Source of the DNA: CALEUX01 sp964608615
GTDB taxonomy: Bacteria; Bacteroidota; Bacteroidia; Bacteroidales; Marinilabiliaceae
Assembly: GCA_964608615.1 (NCBI GenBank)
Contig: CAZSQG010000008.1
Location: 12,955-76,954 of the forward strand
Reading direction: 5' to 3'
DNA: 64,000 bases
Shown: positions 1 through 8,680 of the stretch, in pieces
Position numbering within the stretch: position 1 is the stretch's first letter
Layout of the letters: every line of letters starts with the position of its first letter
Program-made: the position numbers and the translations under genes
The notes under the pieces: model-generated
What the model saw: the letters and a program-made list of their open reading frames with translations, nothing else
Told to the model about the DNA's origin: nothing
Database searches by the model: none

Positions 1-1
1 T

Positions 2-1225
2 AATTTTGCCTGCTTATTACACGAAAAACCGTTTGGCGGGGTAAATGGATCTGGAAAACACAACAATTGGTCTCTTTCAACCGATACAGGGGTAAATCTG
101 TTATCACCGGGTAAAAATCCCAAGAGTAATATGCAGTTTCTGACATTTCTGATAAATACGATGACTGCTGTTTACAAACATGGTGCATTGTTGAAAGCAT
201 CGATTTCATCGGCTAATAACGCGCACCGACTGGGAGCAAACGAAGCGCCTCCTGCAATCATTTCTGCCTTTTTGGGTTCTTACCTCAATAAAATGCTTGA
301 TCAGCTCGAGGAGAAGGTTCCTGATACTAAAATGACTCCTGACGAAAAAACGGAAATCAAATTAAACATAGGGCGTATTCCTGAAATTTTATTAGATAAT
401 ACCGACAGAAACCGTACTTCACCATTTGCTTTCACAGGTAATCGTTTCGAGTTCCGTGCTGTTGGCTCTTCTGCCAACTGTTCCGAAGCAATGACAGCCT
501 TGAATACTGCTGTTGCTAGTCAGCTGATTGATTTTAAGAAAGATGTTGACGTACTAATTGATAAAGGAGTTAAGAAAGACGAGGCTATTCTTCAGGTTCT
601 TCGTAAGCTGATTGAGTTTTCTAAACCTATTCGTTTCGACGGTAATGGTTATAGTGACGAATGGAAAGCTGAAGCTAAAAAACGCGGTTTGGATGGAGAG
701 TCTAATCCGGTTAAAATTTTTGAAAATTATATATCGGCAAGCACTGTTGAGTTATTCAAGCAAACTGGTGTCTTAACTGAAAGGGAGCTTCATGCCCGTA
801 CTGAGATTAAAATGGAGACTTATATTAAAAGGATTCAAATAGAAGCTCGTGTTTTAGGCGATTTGGCTCTTAACCATATTGTTCCTGTTGCTATTGAATT
901 TCAAACCTCTCTGATTAATAATGTTCAGGGTCTTAAAAATTTATTCTCTGATGGTGAGTTTAAAGAACTTGCAACTCCCCGATTGGAATTGATCAAGGAA
1001 GTGGGTGGGCATATTTCAATTATTAAAGGCAAGGTTAAACAAATGGTTGAGGCACGTAAGGTTGCCAATAAAATTGAAGATGTTCATAAAAAGGCTCTGA
1101 ATTATTCTGAGAAAGTGCTGCCCTATTTTGATGAAATTCGTTATCATGTTGATAAACTTGAACTTGTTGTTAATAATGAAATGTGGACATTACCAAAATA
1201 CCGCGAAATGTTATTTGTTAGGTAA
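2..1225 (+). CDS. glnN: Glutamine synthetase type III, C-terminal part (5' end outside window)
   Basis: Makes glutamine from glutamate, ammonia and ATP in the cytoplasm. The reading frame is already open at base 2, so the N-terminal part lies outside the window; 407 residues remain, against roughly 700 or more for a full GSIII. Near the start of the visible part the motif NGSGKHNNWS is seen, a GSIII signature for the nucleotide/metal site, followed by GANEAPPAIISAFLG. The helical C-terminal extension typical of GSIII fills residues after about 200. A strong hairpin follows the stop codon, so the gene ends its transcript here. Family assignment is firm; the symbol follows common GSIII use. Confidence 0.93.
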   Translation, partial: NFACLLHEKPFGGVNGSGKHNNWSLSTDTGVNLLSPGKNPKSNMQFLTFLINTMTAVYKHGALLKASISSANNAHRLGANEAPPAIISAFLGSYLNKMLDQLEEKVPDTKMTPDEKTEIKLNIGRIPEILLDNTDRNRTSPFAFTGNRFEFRAVGSSANCSEAMTALNTAVASQLIDFKKDVDVLIDKGVKKDEAILQVLRKLIEFSKPIRFDGNGYSDEWKAEAKKRGLDGESNPVKIFENYISASTVELFKQTGVLTERELHARTEIKMETYIKRIQIEARVLGDLALNHIVPVAIEFQTSLINNVQGLKNLFSDGEFKELATPRLELIKEVGGHISIIKGKVKQMVEARKVANKIEDVHKKALNYSEKVLPYFDEIRYHVDKLELVVNNEMWTLPKYREMLFVR

Positions 1226-1245
1226 TTATTGGTTGTAAACAAAAT

Positions 1246-1275
1246 AAAAAAGGAGCTTTTTAAGCTCCTTTTTTT
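1246..1275 (+). terminator. Rho-independent terminator after glutamine synthetase
   Basis: A perfect stem (AAGGAGCTT pairing with AAGCTCCTT) is flanked by A and T tracts about 20 bases past the glutamine synthetase stop codon. The T tract on the plus strand supports termination of the upstream gene; the A tract could also allow use from the other side. Confidence 0.85.
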
Positions 1276-1743
1276 GTTTATTCAGTTTTTATAAATCATT
1301 GGTTTCAGGAAAAATTTTTAGAAAATTATTTAACTACTTTGAATTTTGCTGCGTTCGGCATTGATGCAAACAAGTTTGCTCACTGCGCTCACTAAACGCA
1401 AAATTTGCTTACTTTTTTTTGCTGTAGTGGAGCGAAGCGGATCATGAATACCTTAAAAAGAAAACACACTAATGAATAAAAAAAGTAATCCCGCTTTTTA
1501 GCGGGAGAGCACTTGAACGAAGAAAATATTTTTTATCGGACAATAGTGTTTATAAATCAATTGTTAATGAGTGAGTACTGGTAAAATTGCAAAAATGTAA
1601 CATTTTTCAGAAATTAGAGGATGTGTTTTGTTCTTAAACGAATAGTTTCGAATAGCTTGGTAATATGTATTAATTTGGAGTATTGTCAGGATAACTTTAT
1701 CTGGTTCAGGAAAAACTGATTAACGATAACAAACTGCTAAGGC
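1276..1743. other. Intergenic region with imperfect inverted repeats
   Basis: No gene is supported here. Two structures stand out. One is a long imperfect hairpin at about 1340-1410, whose arms read roughly AATTTTGCTGCGTT and AAACGCAAAATTT around a GC-richer loop. The other is a short perfect stem CCCGC/GCGGG near 1491-1506. Both may be remnants of a small repeat or an RNA structure. The rest is AT-rich leader to the permease gene. Confidence 0.4.
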
Positions 1744-3162
1744 ATGAAAGAGCCTAGTTCTATAACGCCCAAAACGCAGTTGCCAAGAATAATTGGGCTG
1801 GTAGCCGGAGTTGCTGTGGTGGCGGGTTCCATGCTTGGTGTTGGTGTTTTTCTGTTTCCATCCATTATTGCAACACAATCGGGTTCGGTAAGTATGTTTT
1901 TTCTTTTATGGATACTGGGCGGATTTTATGCCTTGTCGGGTGCGGTTGCCTGTGGCGAGCTTGGGGCTATGATTCCACAGGCGGGTGGCGACTATGTTTT
2001 TCAGCGTAAGGCTTTTGGTTCTTCTATGGCTTTTGCCAGCGGATGGGTGCTTTTTGTGGCTATTTTTGGAGGCTCCATTGCAGGAATGTCAGTTGCACTT
2101 TTTGAATACCAAATACCCTTGTTATTTGATATTGATACCGGTATTCTTATTCATCAATCGGTACAGATAACTTATTCACGTTTTTATGCTGTTCTTCTGA
2201 TTTTATTATTAACGCTGCTCAATCATTTTGGCACGCGCTTATCAACGATTTTTCAGATTTTATTAACCCTTTTTCCAATAGTGTTAATGATAATAATTGT
2301 CTCAGATATTTGGAATTGGTCTGATGCGATGTCTCTTTGTTTGCAAAGTGACCATTTATTTAGAAAACCGATATTTTCAGGATTAGTTACTGGGTTTTTG
2401 TTTGTAAATTTTGCTTATAGCGGCTGGCTGAATATAATATATGTGGCAGGCGAGGTTAAGAATCCCGGAAAGAACATCCCACGCTCAATGTTTATATCAA
2501 CAATTGGCATTAGCATTATCTATTTATTTTTGTGTGCAGCATTTATTTTGGTTTTGGGATTCAATGAGCTGGCAGCGCTGGTTAATATTGATGCCGGAAC
2601 TGCTGTGGCTATGAAAAAAGGGAGTGATATAGCACAGGTTTTGGTGCTATTAACCATATCTATGGCTATTGTAACATCTTTAAATGCAACAATATTAACC
2701 AGTTCACGAGTGGCATATGCTATGGCTGGCGATGGGGTGTTCTGGAAAGGCGCCGCCAAACTGGGAGGTAAAAATCGCACTCCACGCAATGCGCTATGGA
2801 TTCAGGCTTTGTTGGCTTCTTTGTTTGTGGTGAGTGGTAGTTTCTCCACTATTATTGAAATGACCAGCATAGCCATGTTATTGACCGGCACACTTACTGT
2901 TGCCTCCATGTTTGTTCTAAGATTCACCCACAGGGAAGCCAATCGTCCTTATCGCGCTTTTGGCTATCCATGGTTTCCCGGGCTTTACCTTGTAATGTCG
3001 CTGGTCGTTTTTATTGGTATGACTGCTCTGTCGTTTTCTAAAGACGGAATTCAAAGGTATTATCCATTTATAGGGATGGCTGTTTTGGTATTGGCTTTTA
3101 TTGGTCACTATTTGGTTGTCCATAATAAAAATAATAAAAGAGGGAAGGCAACAATCAAATAA
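1744..3162 (+). CDS. APC-family amino acid permease / antiporter
   Basis: An integral membrane protein of 472 residues with about twelve hydrophobic segments, matching the amino acid-polyamine-organocation family in length and layout. The first membrane segment carries the glycine-rich GSMLGVGVFLFPSII stretch, the unwound substrate-binding helix typical of this family. Later motifs such as the GWLNIIYVAGEVKNPGKNIPRS stretch near residue 230 also fit. It probably moves amino acids or an amine in exchange for another solute across the inner membrane; the substrate cannot be read from the sequence. It stands alone, with long spacers on both sides. No clear ribosome binding site is seen, as is usual in this phylum. 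Confidence 0.88.
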   Translation: MKEPSSITPKTQLPRIIGLVAGVAVVAGSMLGVGVFLFPSIIATQSGSVSMFFLLWILGGFYALSGAVACGELGAMIPQAGGDYVFQRKAFGSSMAFASGWVLFVAIFGGSIAGMSVALFEYQIPLLFDIDTGILIHQSVQITYSRFYAVLLILLLTLLNHFGTRLSTIFQILLTLFPIVLMIIIVSDIWNWSDAMSLCLQSDHLFRKPIFSGLVTGFLFVNFAYSGWLNIIYVAGEVKNPGKNIPRSMFISTIGISIIYLFLCAAFILVLGFNELAALVNIDAGTAVAMKKGSDIAQVLVLLTISMAIVTSLNATILTSSRVAYAMAGDGVFWKGAAKLGGKNRTPRNALWIQALLASLFVVSGSFSTIIEMTSIAMLLTGTLTVASMFVLRFTHREANRPYRAFGYPWFPGLYLVMSLVVFIGMTALSFSKDGIQRYYPFIGMAVLVLAFIGHYLVVHNKNNKRGKATIK

Positions 3163-3623
3163 ATGTTTATTATTGTAAGTGTCACGATTTGTGATAGTAA
3201 GCAAATAGTGATGAGTAATAATGATCATAGTAAGCTAGATGTGAATGACAGATTTGGATTAATAAGAATTTGAGAAAGAGTTTATAATAATTGATTATAT
3301 TGGTGTATAATTAATTGGTTAATTAATATGAAGATAAGCCTACTCAAATGATGCTTAAACATTGGAAATACTCATTTCTGCATCGGAAATTATAACGGCA
3401 AATGGTTGTTGTTAAGGCTTTATTAAACCGTTTTTTTGTGGCGAACAAAATTGCAATTTTAACAACTGCATATATAGGTTTTGAAAACCAGAATATATTA
3501 TGGGATTTTTTAGTTGCCACTTTTATCAAAAAAGTCATTTTTGGAATTAACTCGATTTTATGGGATTGTTTAAAATTGCTGGCGTTCAAAATTTGTTAAT
3601 GGATTATCAAAAAAAACATAACT
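3163..3623. other. AT-rich intergenic region, no supported gene
   Basis: Short open frames exist on both strands near 3344-3599 but overlap each other and resemble nothing known. The sequence is very AT-rich and holds no clear terminator hairpin or promoter pair that I could place with confidence. Confidence 0.35.
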
Positions 3624-4418
3624 ATGGAAAATAAAACAAATAAGATTGCAATATTAGTTGACGGAGATAATGCACAGTCAAAGCTTCTAAAGCCAATCCT
3701 TGAAGAGGTCTCAAAATATGGGAAAGTAACTGTTCGTCGGATTTATGGAGATTGGACGATGTCTCAAATGAATAGTTGGAAGGATATATTGAATGATTTG
3801 TCGTTTAATCCAATTCAAAAATTCGCGTATACCACAGGTAAGAATTCTACTGATAGTTCTCTGATTATTGATGCAATGGATATTCTACACGATAAAATTG
3901 TGGATGGTTTTTGCATAGTATCAAGCGATAGTGATTATACCGGACTAGCTAAAAGAATAAGAGAAGAGGGCATATTTGTTATGGGTATTGGTGAAAAGAA
4001 AACGCCAAACGCATTTGTTCAATCTTGTGAGATATTTACCTATTGTGAGAATATTCTTGCTGAATTGTCTATTCAGGAGCAAGTTGTTACAACAGCTAAA
4101 ACAACACCAAAAGCTAAGGTTACTGATTTGGCTTCTGTTGATCTTGAATTAATCCATAAAGCTTATGAGATGTCTATCAGTGAGGGAGCCGAAACTCATA
4201 TTTCAACAATTGGTCTTAATTTAAGAAAGATAAATCCAAGTTTTGACCCGCGAGCCTATGGATTTAAAAATCTTACACAGTTATTTTTGAGTTTGTCAAA
4301 TTACGAAATGATTAATAACGAGGTGGGAGGTTTAAATCATCCGCTTGTAAAGAAAAAAGAACAAGTCTCAAATATCAGGAAAACAAATAATCGTCGTGTC
4401 CACAAAAAATCAAAGTAA
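3624..4418 (+). CDS. NYN-domain nuclease-like protein with LOTUS (OST-HTH) domain
   Basis: The N-terminal ~150 residues match the NYN/PIN-like (LabA/DUF88) fold. An early acidic site LVDGDNAQ is followed by a second acidic cluster SSDSDYTGLAKRIREEG and then a FVMGIGEKKTP turn. These aspartates are the metal-binding residues of this nuclease family. Residues ~175-240 (from SVDLELIHKAYEM to GFKNLTQLFLSL) look like an OST-HTH/LOTUS domain, which binds RNA. The tail is basic. The likely role is RNA binding and cleavage in the cytoplasm, but no substrate can be named. The gene is monocistronic with AT-rich flanks. Confidence 0.85.
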   Translation: MENKTNKIAILVDGDNAQSKLLKPILEEVSKYGKVTVRRIYGDWTMSQMNSWKDILNDLSFNPIQKFAYTTGKNSTDSSLIIDAMDILHDKIVDGFCIVSSDSDYTGLAKRIREEGIFVMGIGEKKTPNAFVQSCEIFTYCENILAELSIQEQVVTTAKTTPKAKVTDLASVDLELIHKAYEMSISEGAETHISTIGLNLRKINPSFDPRAYGFKNLTQLFLSLSNYEMINNEVGGLNHPLVKKKEQVSNIRKTNNRRVHKKSK

Positions 4419-4564
4419 GGCAGATAATTCTATTTTGTATAGGTCATTAATTCAGTGTTATATAAGATTGAGCTAATATTTACTAACAAATTAATAGGGG
4501 TTTTTTTGTTTTGGAGGTCTTATATACGAGTTTTAATTTTCCAATAATCCAAATATCCTCTAAA

Positions 4565-4981
4565 ATGAAAAAAGTCTTTTTTGTTTTTGTTGCGTTCATA
4601 TTGGTCGCGTTCTCAGTTAATCGACTATATCGAGATGGTCAATATTTTGGCACTTCCAGGGCTATCTACACCAATGAGCCGTTTTATGGTCATACAAAAA
4701 TTGTCATTGAAAAAGGGAAAATCATCAAGGTTGATTTTTTCGTTCGAGATTCATCCAGACATAAATTTTTTGATGGTAAGTATGAAAAATACTATGCGGG
4801 AAATGATAAATATATCATGCAGTGTCGCAATGACTGGAAGGGTGTTCAATCGTATCCCGATAGTTTACTAAAACATCAGGATCTTGATAAAATTGATGCC
4901 ATTAGCGGTGCCACCTGGTCGTATAATTTATTCAAGGCTTCAGTGAAGAAGGCTCTTTTAGATGCAGAGAAGACAAAGTGA
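4565..4981 (+). CDS. FMN-binding domain protein, membrane-anchored or exported
   Basis: The start chosen is the ATG at 4565, because the protein then begins with a Lys-Lys and a hydrophobic segment (KKVFFVFVAFILVAFSVNRL) acting as a signal or anchor; the open frame extends 18 codons further upstream to 4511 without likeness. The 138-residue product ends in DAISGATWSYNLFKASVKKAL. This is the SGAT-type motif on which NqrC/RnfG-like FMN-binding domains attach flavin covalently to threonine. The spacing of IVIEKGKIIKVDFF also fits this domain. Redox work on the outside of the inner membrane is likely. It lies just upstream of the CPBP-like gene (17 bases), so the two may be cotranscribed. Confidence 0.78.
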   Translation: MKKVFFVFVAFILVAFSVNRLYRDGQYFGTSRAIYTNEPFYGHTKIVIEKGKIIKVDFFVRDSSRHKFFDGKYEKYYAGNDKYIMQCRNDWKGVQSYPDSLLKHQDLDKIDAISGATWSYNLFKASVKKALLDAEKTK

Positions 4982-4997
4982 TGAATGTAAGTGTTTT

Positions 4998-5645
4998 ATG
5001 AGTAAAATAATCACTAACAGGAGGAGAGGTTTTGAGATTGTTTCGGTTGTTATTACCGGATTGGGTAAGATTTTATTTGTTGACTTTCTTGACCTAAAGT
5101 TTGTGTTTGTAAATACTGCAATAATATTCTGGGGCCTCTATTTAATCCTGAGAGTAACCAGGCATAATGACTTAATTTATTATTGGGGTCTTTCACTTGC
5201 AAATATTAAAGCGACCTTTAAAATTGTAGCGCCAATTGGTGTAATATTTACAGTTCTTTTTTTGACTTATGGTTATTACTGCGATACAATTATTTTGAAT
5301 AGGAATATAATATTTGTATTAGCTACCTATCCAATATGGGGATTAATTCAACAATTCTTAGTAATGAGTCTTTTTGCCGGCAATCTAAAGGATTATAAAA
5401 GAATCAATTTGCATGATAATACTATTGTAATAATAACGTCTTGTTTTTTTGCAATTGTTCATTATCCATCATTTCAATTGATTATTCTAACATTTTTCAT
5501 GGCATTGTTTTATTCTGTTATATTTTTAAAAAAGCGCAATATTATTCCACTAGGCTTTTTTCACGGAATTTTGGGAGGGCTTTTTTATTATTTTGTGCTT
5601 AACAGAGATCCCTGGGTTGAGTTTATTAAAATTCTCTATCCATAA
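4998..5645 (+). CDS. CPBP-family (Abi-like) membrane protein with altered active site
   Basis: A 215-residue protein with six to eight hydrophobic segments. The start is taken at 4998, 17 bases past the previous stop. The later motifs of the CPBP intramembrane protease family are visible: FAIVHYPSFQ (second motif) and GFFHGILGG (third motif). The first motif, normally a pair of glutamates followed by arginine, reads IQQFLVM here, so both glutamates are glutamine. If this protein descends from a CPBP protease, it is probably not catalytic and may act as a scaffold or chaperone. The family call rests on the two histidine motifs and topology, so it is moderate. Confidence 0.6.
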   Translation: MSKIITNRRRGFEIVSVVITGLGKILFVDFLDLKFVFVNTAIIFWGLYLILRVTRHNDLIYYWGLSLANIKATFKIVAPIGVIFTVLFLTYGYYCDTIILNRNIIFVLATYPIWGLIQQFLVMSLFAGNLKDYKRINLHDNTIVIITSCFFAIVHYPSFQLIILTFFMALFYSVIFLKKRNIIPLGFFHGILGGLFYYFVLNRDPWVEFIKILYP

Positions 5646-5752
5646 ACCCTGACTTGACACTAGTCTTTATCAGTAGTTATTATTAAAGCTATTTAAAAAT
5701 TGGAATTCTGCGACTTAACAATATTCAAATTTACTTAGCGGCAGTAAGGCAA

Positions 5753-6727
5753 TTACATGTTAAGTTCCATTAAAATAGCATGGTTAATCTTAGCCACTTC
5801 GCGACAGAATTCGAAATTGCATTCATCTGCAATGTCATTGTCTGTATGGTAGTTGGGATCATCAGCATTAGTAATAAAAAATACCGCTTTATAGTCATTT
5901 TGAGCAAAAGGATAACTGTCGCTATACTGACTATAGGTATTGTCGTTGGTGGTTAGCAGAGTTGTATATTGTGAACTAATCAATCTGGCATAGTCCTGTA
6001 ATGATCCTGAATTAGGATAATCGATAATATTCAGAGTCCAGCGGCCAGGCTCAATACCAGGCCAATAAGCTACCATGTCGTTGTTAAGCATCATACTTAT
6101 CTTGTCTCCTCTAACACTGGCTTTATTGGAATAATCCCAACTGCCGTAAAACCCGGCCTCTTCAGCCGCGAAGATAATAAACCGGATAGTGGAACGGGGT
6201 TTGAAGTCTTTGTATTTCATTATTCGGGCAACCTCAAGCGTGGTAGCTACTCCGCTTGCATTATCATTGGCTCCCGGAGCATATGTGTATGAGTCACCGG
6301 TATTATTAATACAATCGTAATGTCCTCCCATAATATATATACTATCGGGGTAAACTTGTCCGTTGAGGGTAGCAACCACATTGTACTGCCATGTAGTTAC
6401 AGTTTTCATTAGGGTGGAACAATAAAGAGTTAATGAAAATGAATCGAGATAGGCATTGTTGTATCCAAAATCAAGAAACTTGTTTTTAATACTTAAAGCC
6501 ACATCACGATGGTTGTTGGCAAATAAATAGCGTGTACCCATATTTTCCAACCAGCGAACGTAACTCTCTAACGAATCGGCGCTAATTTCTGAAAGATGGA
6601 TCTTTATTTCTTCGGATTTAGATAGTTGATATATTTCGTCAACTTCTTTTTCTTTATTACAGCCAACCAGAAGGACCAGGATAATGCTTAGAAACAATCC
6701 AACTCTGATATTTTGTGATAGTTTCAT
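5753..6727 (-). CDS. M28-family zinc aminopeptidase, lipoprotein
   Basis: The protein begins with a lipoprotein signal ending LVLLVGC near residue 23, so it is likely anchored in an envelope membrane facing outward. The M28 metal ligands appear in order: MGGHYDC, PGANDNASGVA, the catalytic pair in FAAEEAGFYGS, LNNDMV, and a late YHTDNDIAD histidine. It should remove amino acids from peptide N-termini using two zinc ions. Length (324 residues) is normal. It stands alone on the minus strand with a 400-base spacer upstream. Confidence 0.9.
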   Translation of the reverse strand: MKLSQNIRVGLFLSIILVLLVGCNKEKEVDEIYQLSKSEEIKIHLSEISADSLESYVRWLENMGTRYLFANNHRDVALSIKNKFLDFGYNNAYLDSFSLTLYCSTLMKTVTTWQYNVVATLNGQVYPDSIYIMGGHYDCINNTGDSYTYAPGANDNASGVATTLEVARIMKYKDFKPRSTIRFIIFAAEEAGFYGSWDYSNKASVRGDKISMMLNNDMVAYWPGIEPGRWTLNIIDYPNSGSLQDYARLISSQYTTLLTTNDNTYSQYSDSYPFAQNDYKAVFFITNADDPNYHTDNDIADECNFEFCREVAKINHAILMELNM

Positions 6728-7071
6728 ACGTAAATATTTTGTTTTTATTTGTCGTATAGCCTCCCGTGTGTGAGATTCGAAGATATTTCAATCCCGGAAT
6801 CGGGAAGCAAAGCTAAAGGCTTGCTCATGGCTCGTTTCATGTTGTTATTTGATGGATGATTAAAGATACGAATAATAAGGAAGGTAATGGTAGAGATTTT
6901 ACAGATACGCCCAATCAGATAAAACGAAAAAAAACAGTTGTTTTATTCTTAATTTGTTATTGATATCTGTTTCTTAATATTGACCAGTTAGTGGATTACT
7001 GAGCTTATAATGATTAAATTGGAATAAACAATCTTTAGGTAATGAGCAGGAGAGGTATTGGATAAAAGCAT
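6728..7071. other. Intergenic region, no supported gene
   Basis: Leader of the M28 peptidase gene (minus strand). I see no open frame with family likeness and no convincing hairpin other than the one listed next to the thiol peroxidase gene. Confidence 0.3.
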
Positions 7072-7103
7072 AAAACTCTCTGAACGGATGTCCCGAGAGT
7101 TTT
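7072..7103 (-). terminator. tpx: Hairpin after thiol peroxidase gene
   Basis: The arms AAAACTCTC and GAGAGTTTT are separated by 14 bases and start 27 bases past the stop codon on the minus strand. The T tract is short, so this is a likely but not certain terminator. Confidence 0.5.
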
Positions 7104-7130
7104 AACTATTCAGATTGCTTATTTAAAAAG

Positions 7131-7643
7131 CTAAATCAATTCTTTTATTATTTTTAAAGCGGCTTCGTAATCGGGTTCCTGTGCTATTTCGGGTACAAAT
7201 TCCACGTATTTAATAATATTGTCTTTACCAATTATAACCGTACCTCGGGCTAAAAGTCGTAACTCTTCAATTACAAAGCCATACTTCATGCCAAAATCAA
7301 GGTCTTTGTGGTCCGAAAGGGTGACAATGTTGTTAAGGCCTTCGGCAGCGCAAAAGCGTGATTGGGCAAAGGGCAGATCAACTGAAATTGAAAGAACAGT
7401 TACATCTTTAAGGTTATTGGCTTCCTGGTTAAACCTTCGGTTTTGTGCTGCACAGATGCCAGTATCAATGGATGGATAAACGGCAATAACTATTACTTTA
7501 CCCTTGTACTCAGCAAGTGTTGTAGGAGTTAAGGTTGATGAAAGCACGGTAAAGTCAGGTGCTTTATCACCAACTTTTATTTCATTGCCAATAAGTGTTA
7601 CCGGATTTCCTTTAAAAGTAACTTTGTTTGCATTCTTACTCAT
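7131..7643 (-). CDS. tpx: Thiol peroxidase (Tpx, atypical 2-Cys peroxiredoxin)
   Basis: Reduces hydrogen peroxide and organic peroxides using thioredoxin. The start is placed at the internal ATG giving MSKNANKVTFKGNPVTL, which matches the usual Tpx N-terminus and 170-residue length; the open frame runs 16 codons further upstream. The peroxidatic cysteine sits in SIDTGICAAQ (about residue 64) and the resolving cysteine in FAQSRFCAAEG (about residue 98), with the expected spacing. The gene is divergent from a small secreted-protein gene, with a perfect inverted repeat in the shared upstream region that may serve regulation. Confidence 0.95.
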   Translation of the reverse strand: MSKNANKVTFKGNPVTLIGNEIKVGDKAPDFTVLSSTLTPTTLAEYKGKVIVIAVYPSIDTGICAAQNRRFNQEANNLKDVTVLSISVDLPFAQSRFCAAEGLNNIVTLSDHKDLDFGMKYGFVIEELRLLARGTVIIGKDNIIKYVEFVPEIAQEPDYEAALKIIKELI

Positions 7644-7765
7644 GTTCTTTTTTTTTTGGTTATACCTGTTCTGTTTATATGGATATAACAATTTGGATCA
7701 ATTAATGTTTGATTTCAGATTTGCAGGTGTTTTTTGAAAAATTATATGACTTTGGTTAAAATCTG

Positions 7766-7802
7766 TAATTAACAATCAAAAAACATCTTTGATTGTTAAT
7801 TA
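7766..7802. promoter_or_regulatory. Perfect 15-bp inverted repeat between divergent genes
   Basis: The arms TAATTAACAATCAAA and TTTGATTGTTAATTA are separated by 7 bases. The element lies about 120 bases upstream of tpx and 185 bases upstream of the secreted-protein gene. It could be an operator or a stable RNA hairpin; the sequence does not decide which. Confidence 0.4.
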
Positions 7803-7899
7803 GTTACATCGATTATAGTGAAAAAATGTATATACCCCCTAAAAAAAATTACCCTTTGGTTAATGATTAGTAAAATACTATAAACGCACACTCGCAAAG

Positions 7900-7930
7900 T
7901 TGTGGGATGAAAAATGTGAAACTAAATTTG
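7900..7930 (+). promoter_or_regulatory. Possible Bacteroidota-type promoter
   Basis: The -7 element TAAATTTG (7923-7930) matches TAnnTTTG, and a TTG at 7900-7902 lies 20 bases upstream as a weak -33 element. Transcription would begin near 7937, about 50 bases before the start codon at 7987. Confidence 0.45.
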
Positions 7931-7986
7931 CACTATTAATGATAGAATTTAATTATTTGTGCAAGTTTAATTTTAAATTGTAAATT

Positions 7987-8595
7987 ATGAAATGTAAAAA
8001 AGTAACTAAGCTACTATTTCTTGTAGCAGTAATTGCGTTTGCAGGTACATCTGTTTTTGCAAAAGGAAAAATTTCGGTTTCTCCTTATCTGAAAACTTCT
8101 TATGCTGTAATTTCGGCTTCCCCTGGTGTTGAGGAATTGTATTCGGTTTCAATTTCCAATGTTAGTGGTGAAGTTATTTATTCAGGAAGTAAAGTAAAAA
8201 ATGGTTCAACTTTCATCAGACTGTTCGATTTCTCTGAATTGGAAGATGGTGAATACAACGTTCGTTTAAAAAGCAAGAACAACGTAACTATTGAAGAGCG
8301 TTTTATTGTAAAAAACGGTATCTTGGTTTCAGGAAATATATTGAAAGAGGTTGCGGATGCAGATGTAAAAATTTGGAAAAACGATGAATTTGTATATGTT
8401 AGTCATCTAAATCGTAATCTGAATAAAATGGTTATTAGTTTGGAAGATGAAAGAGGAAGTCAAATTTATAACAAAAATTTTCCGGCAGAACTATCTTATT
8501 CAGGAAAATTCAATGTTTCATCTCTTCCCAAAGGAAACTACTCATTGAGTTTTGCTTCAGGAAATAAGGTCTTCAACTATGAATTTGAAAAGTAG
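7987..8595 (+). CDS. Small exported protein of two beta-rich repeats, function unknown
   Basis: A 202-residue protein with a clear Sec signal peptide (KKVTKLLFLVAVIAFAG, cleavage after SVFA). The mature part looks like two similar beta-rich units. Each ends in a pattern such as FDFSELEDGEYNVRLKS or FNVSSLPKGNYSLSFAS, recalling the last strands of T9SS sorting domains and DUF3244-like proteins. It may be a small periplasmic or surface protein; no enzyme motif is seen. It has its own promoter candidate and a strong terminator, so it is a single-gene unit. Confidence 0.7.
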   Translation: MKCKKVTKLLFLVAVIAFAGTSVFAKGKISVSPYLKTSYAVISASPGVEELYSVSISNVSGEVIYSGSKVKNGSTFIRLFDFSELEDGEYNVRLKSKNNVTIEERFIVKNGILVSGNILKEVADADVKIWKNDEFVYVSHLNRNLNKMVISLEDERGSQIYNKNFPAELSYSGKFNVSSLPKGNYSLSFASGNKVFNYEFEK

Positions 8596-8638
8596 TAACA
8601 CTGATCTGTCACGACAGAAAATAAACTGTCGTCTCTTT

Positions 8639-8677
8639 AAAAAGTGTATCCCTCAAAAATTAGGATACACTTTTTTG
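8639..8677. terminator. Bidirectional terminator between convergent genes
   Basis: The arms AAAAAAGTGTATCC and GGATACACTTTTTT form a perfect 14-bp stem with an 11-base loop, with A and T tracts on the two sides. It serves both the plus-strand secreted-protein gene and the minus-strand ddl, whose stop codon lies 4 bases beyond. A second small hairpin (ACGACAG/CTGTCGT) precedes it at 8611-8632. Confidence 0.88.
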
Positions 8678-8680
8678 TTT

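Noticed and set aside
3344..3599. Two overlapping open frames on opposite strands
   Set aside because: AT-rich spacer, no likeness, no promoter, and each is the shadow of the other.
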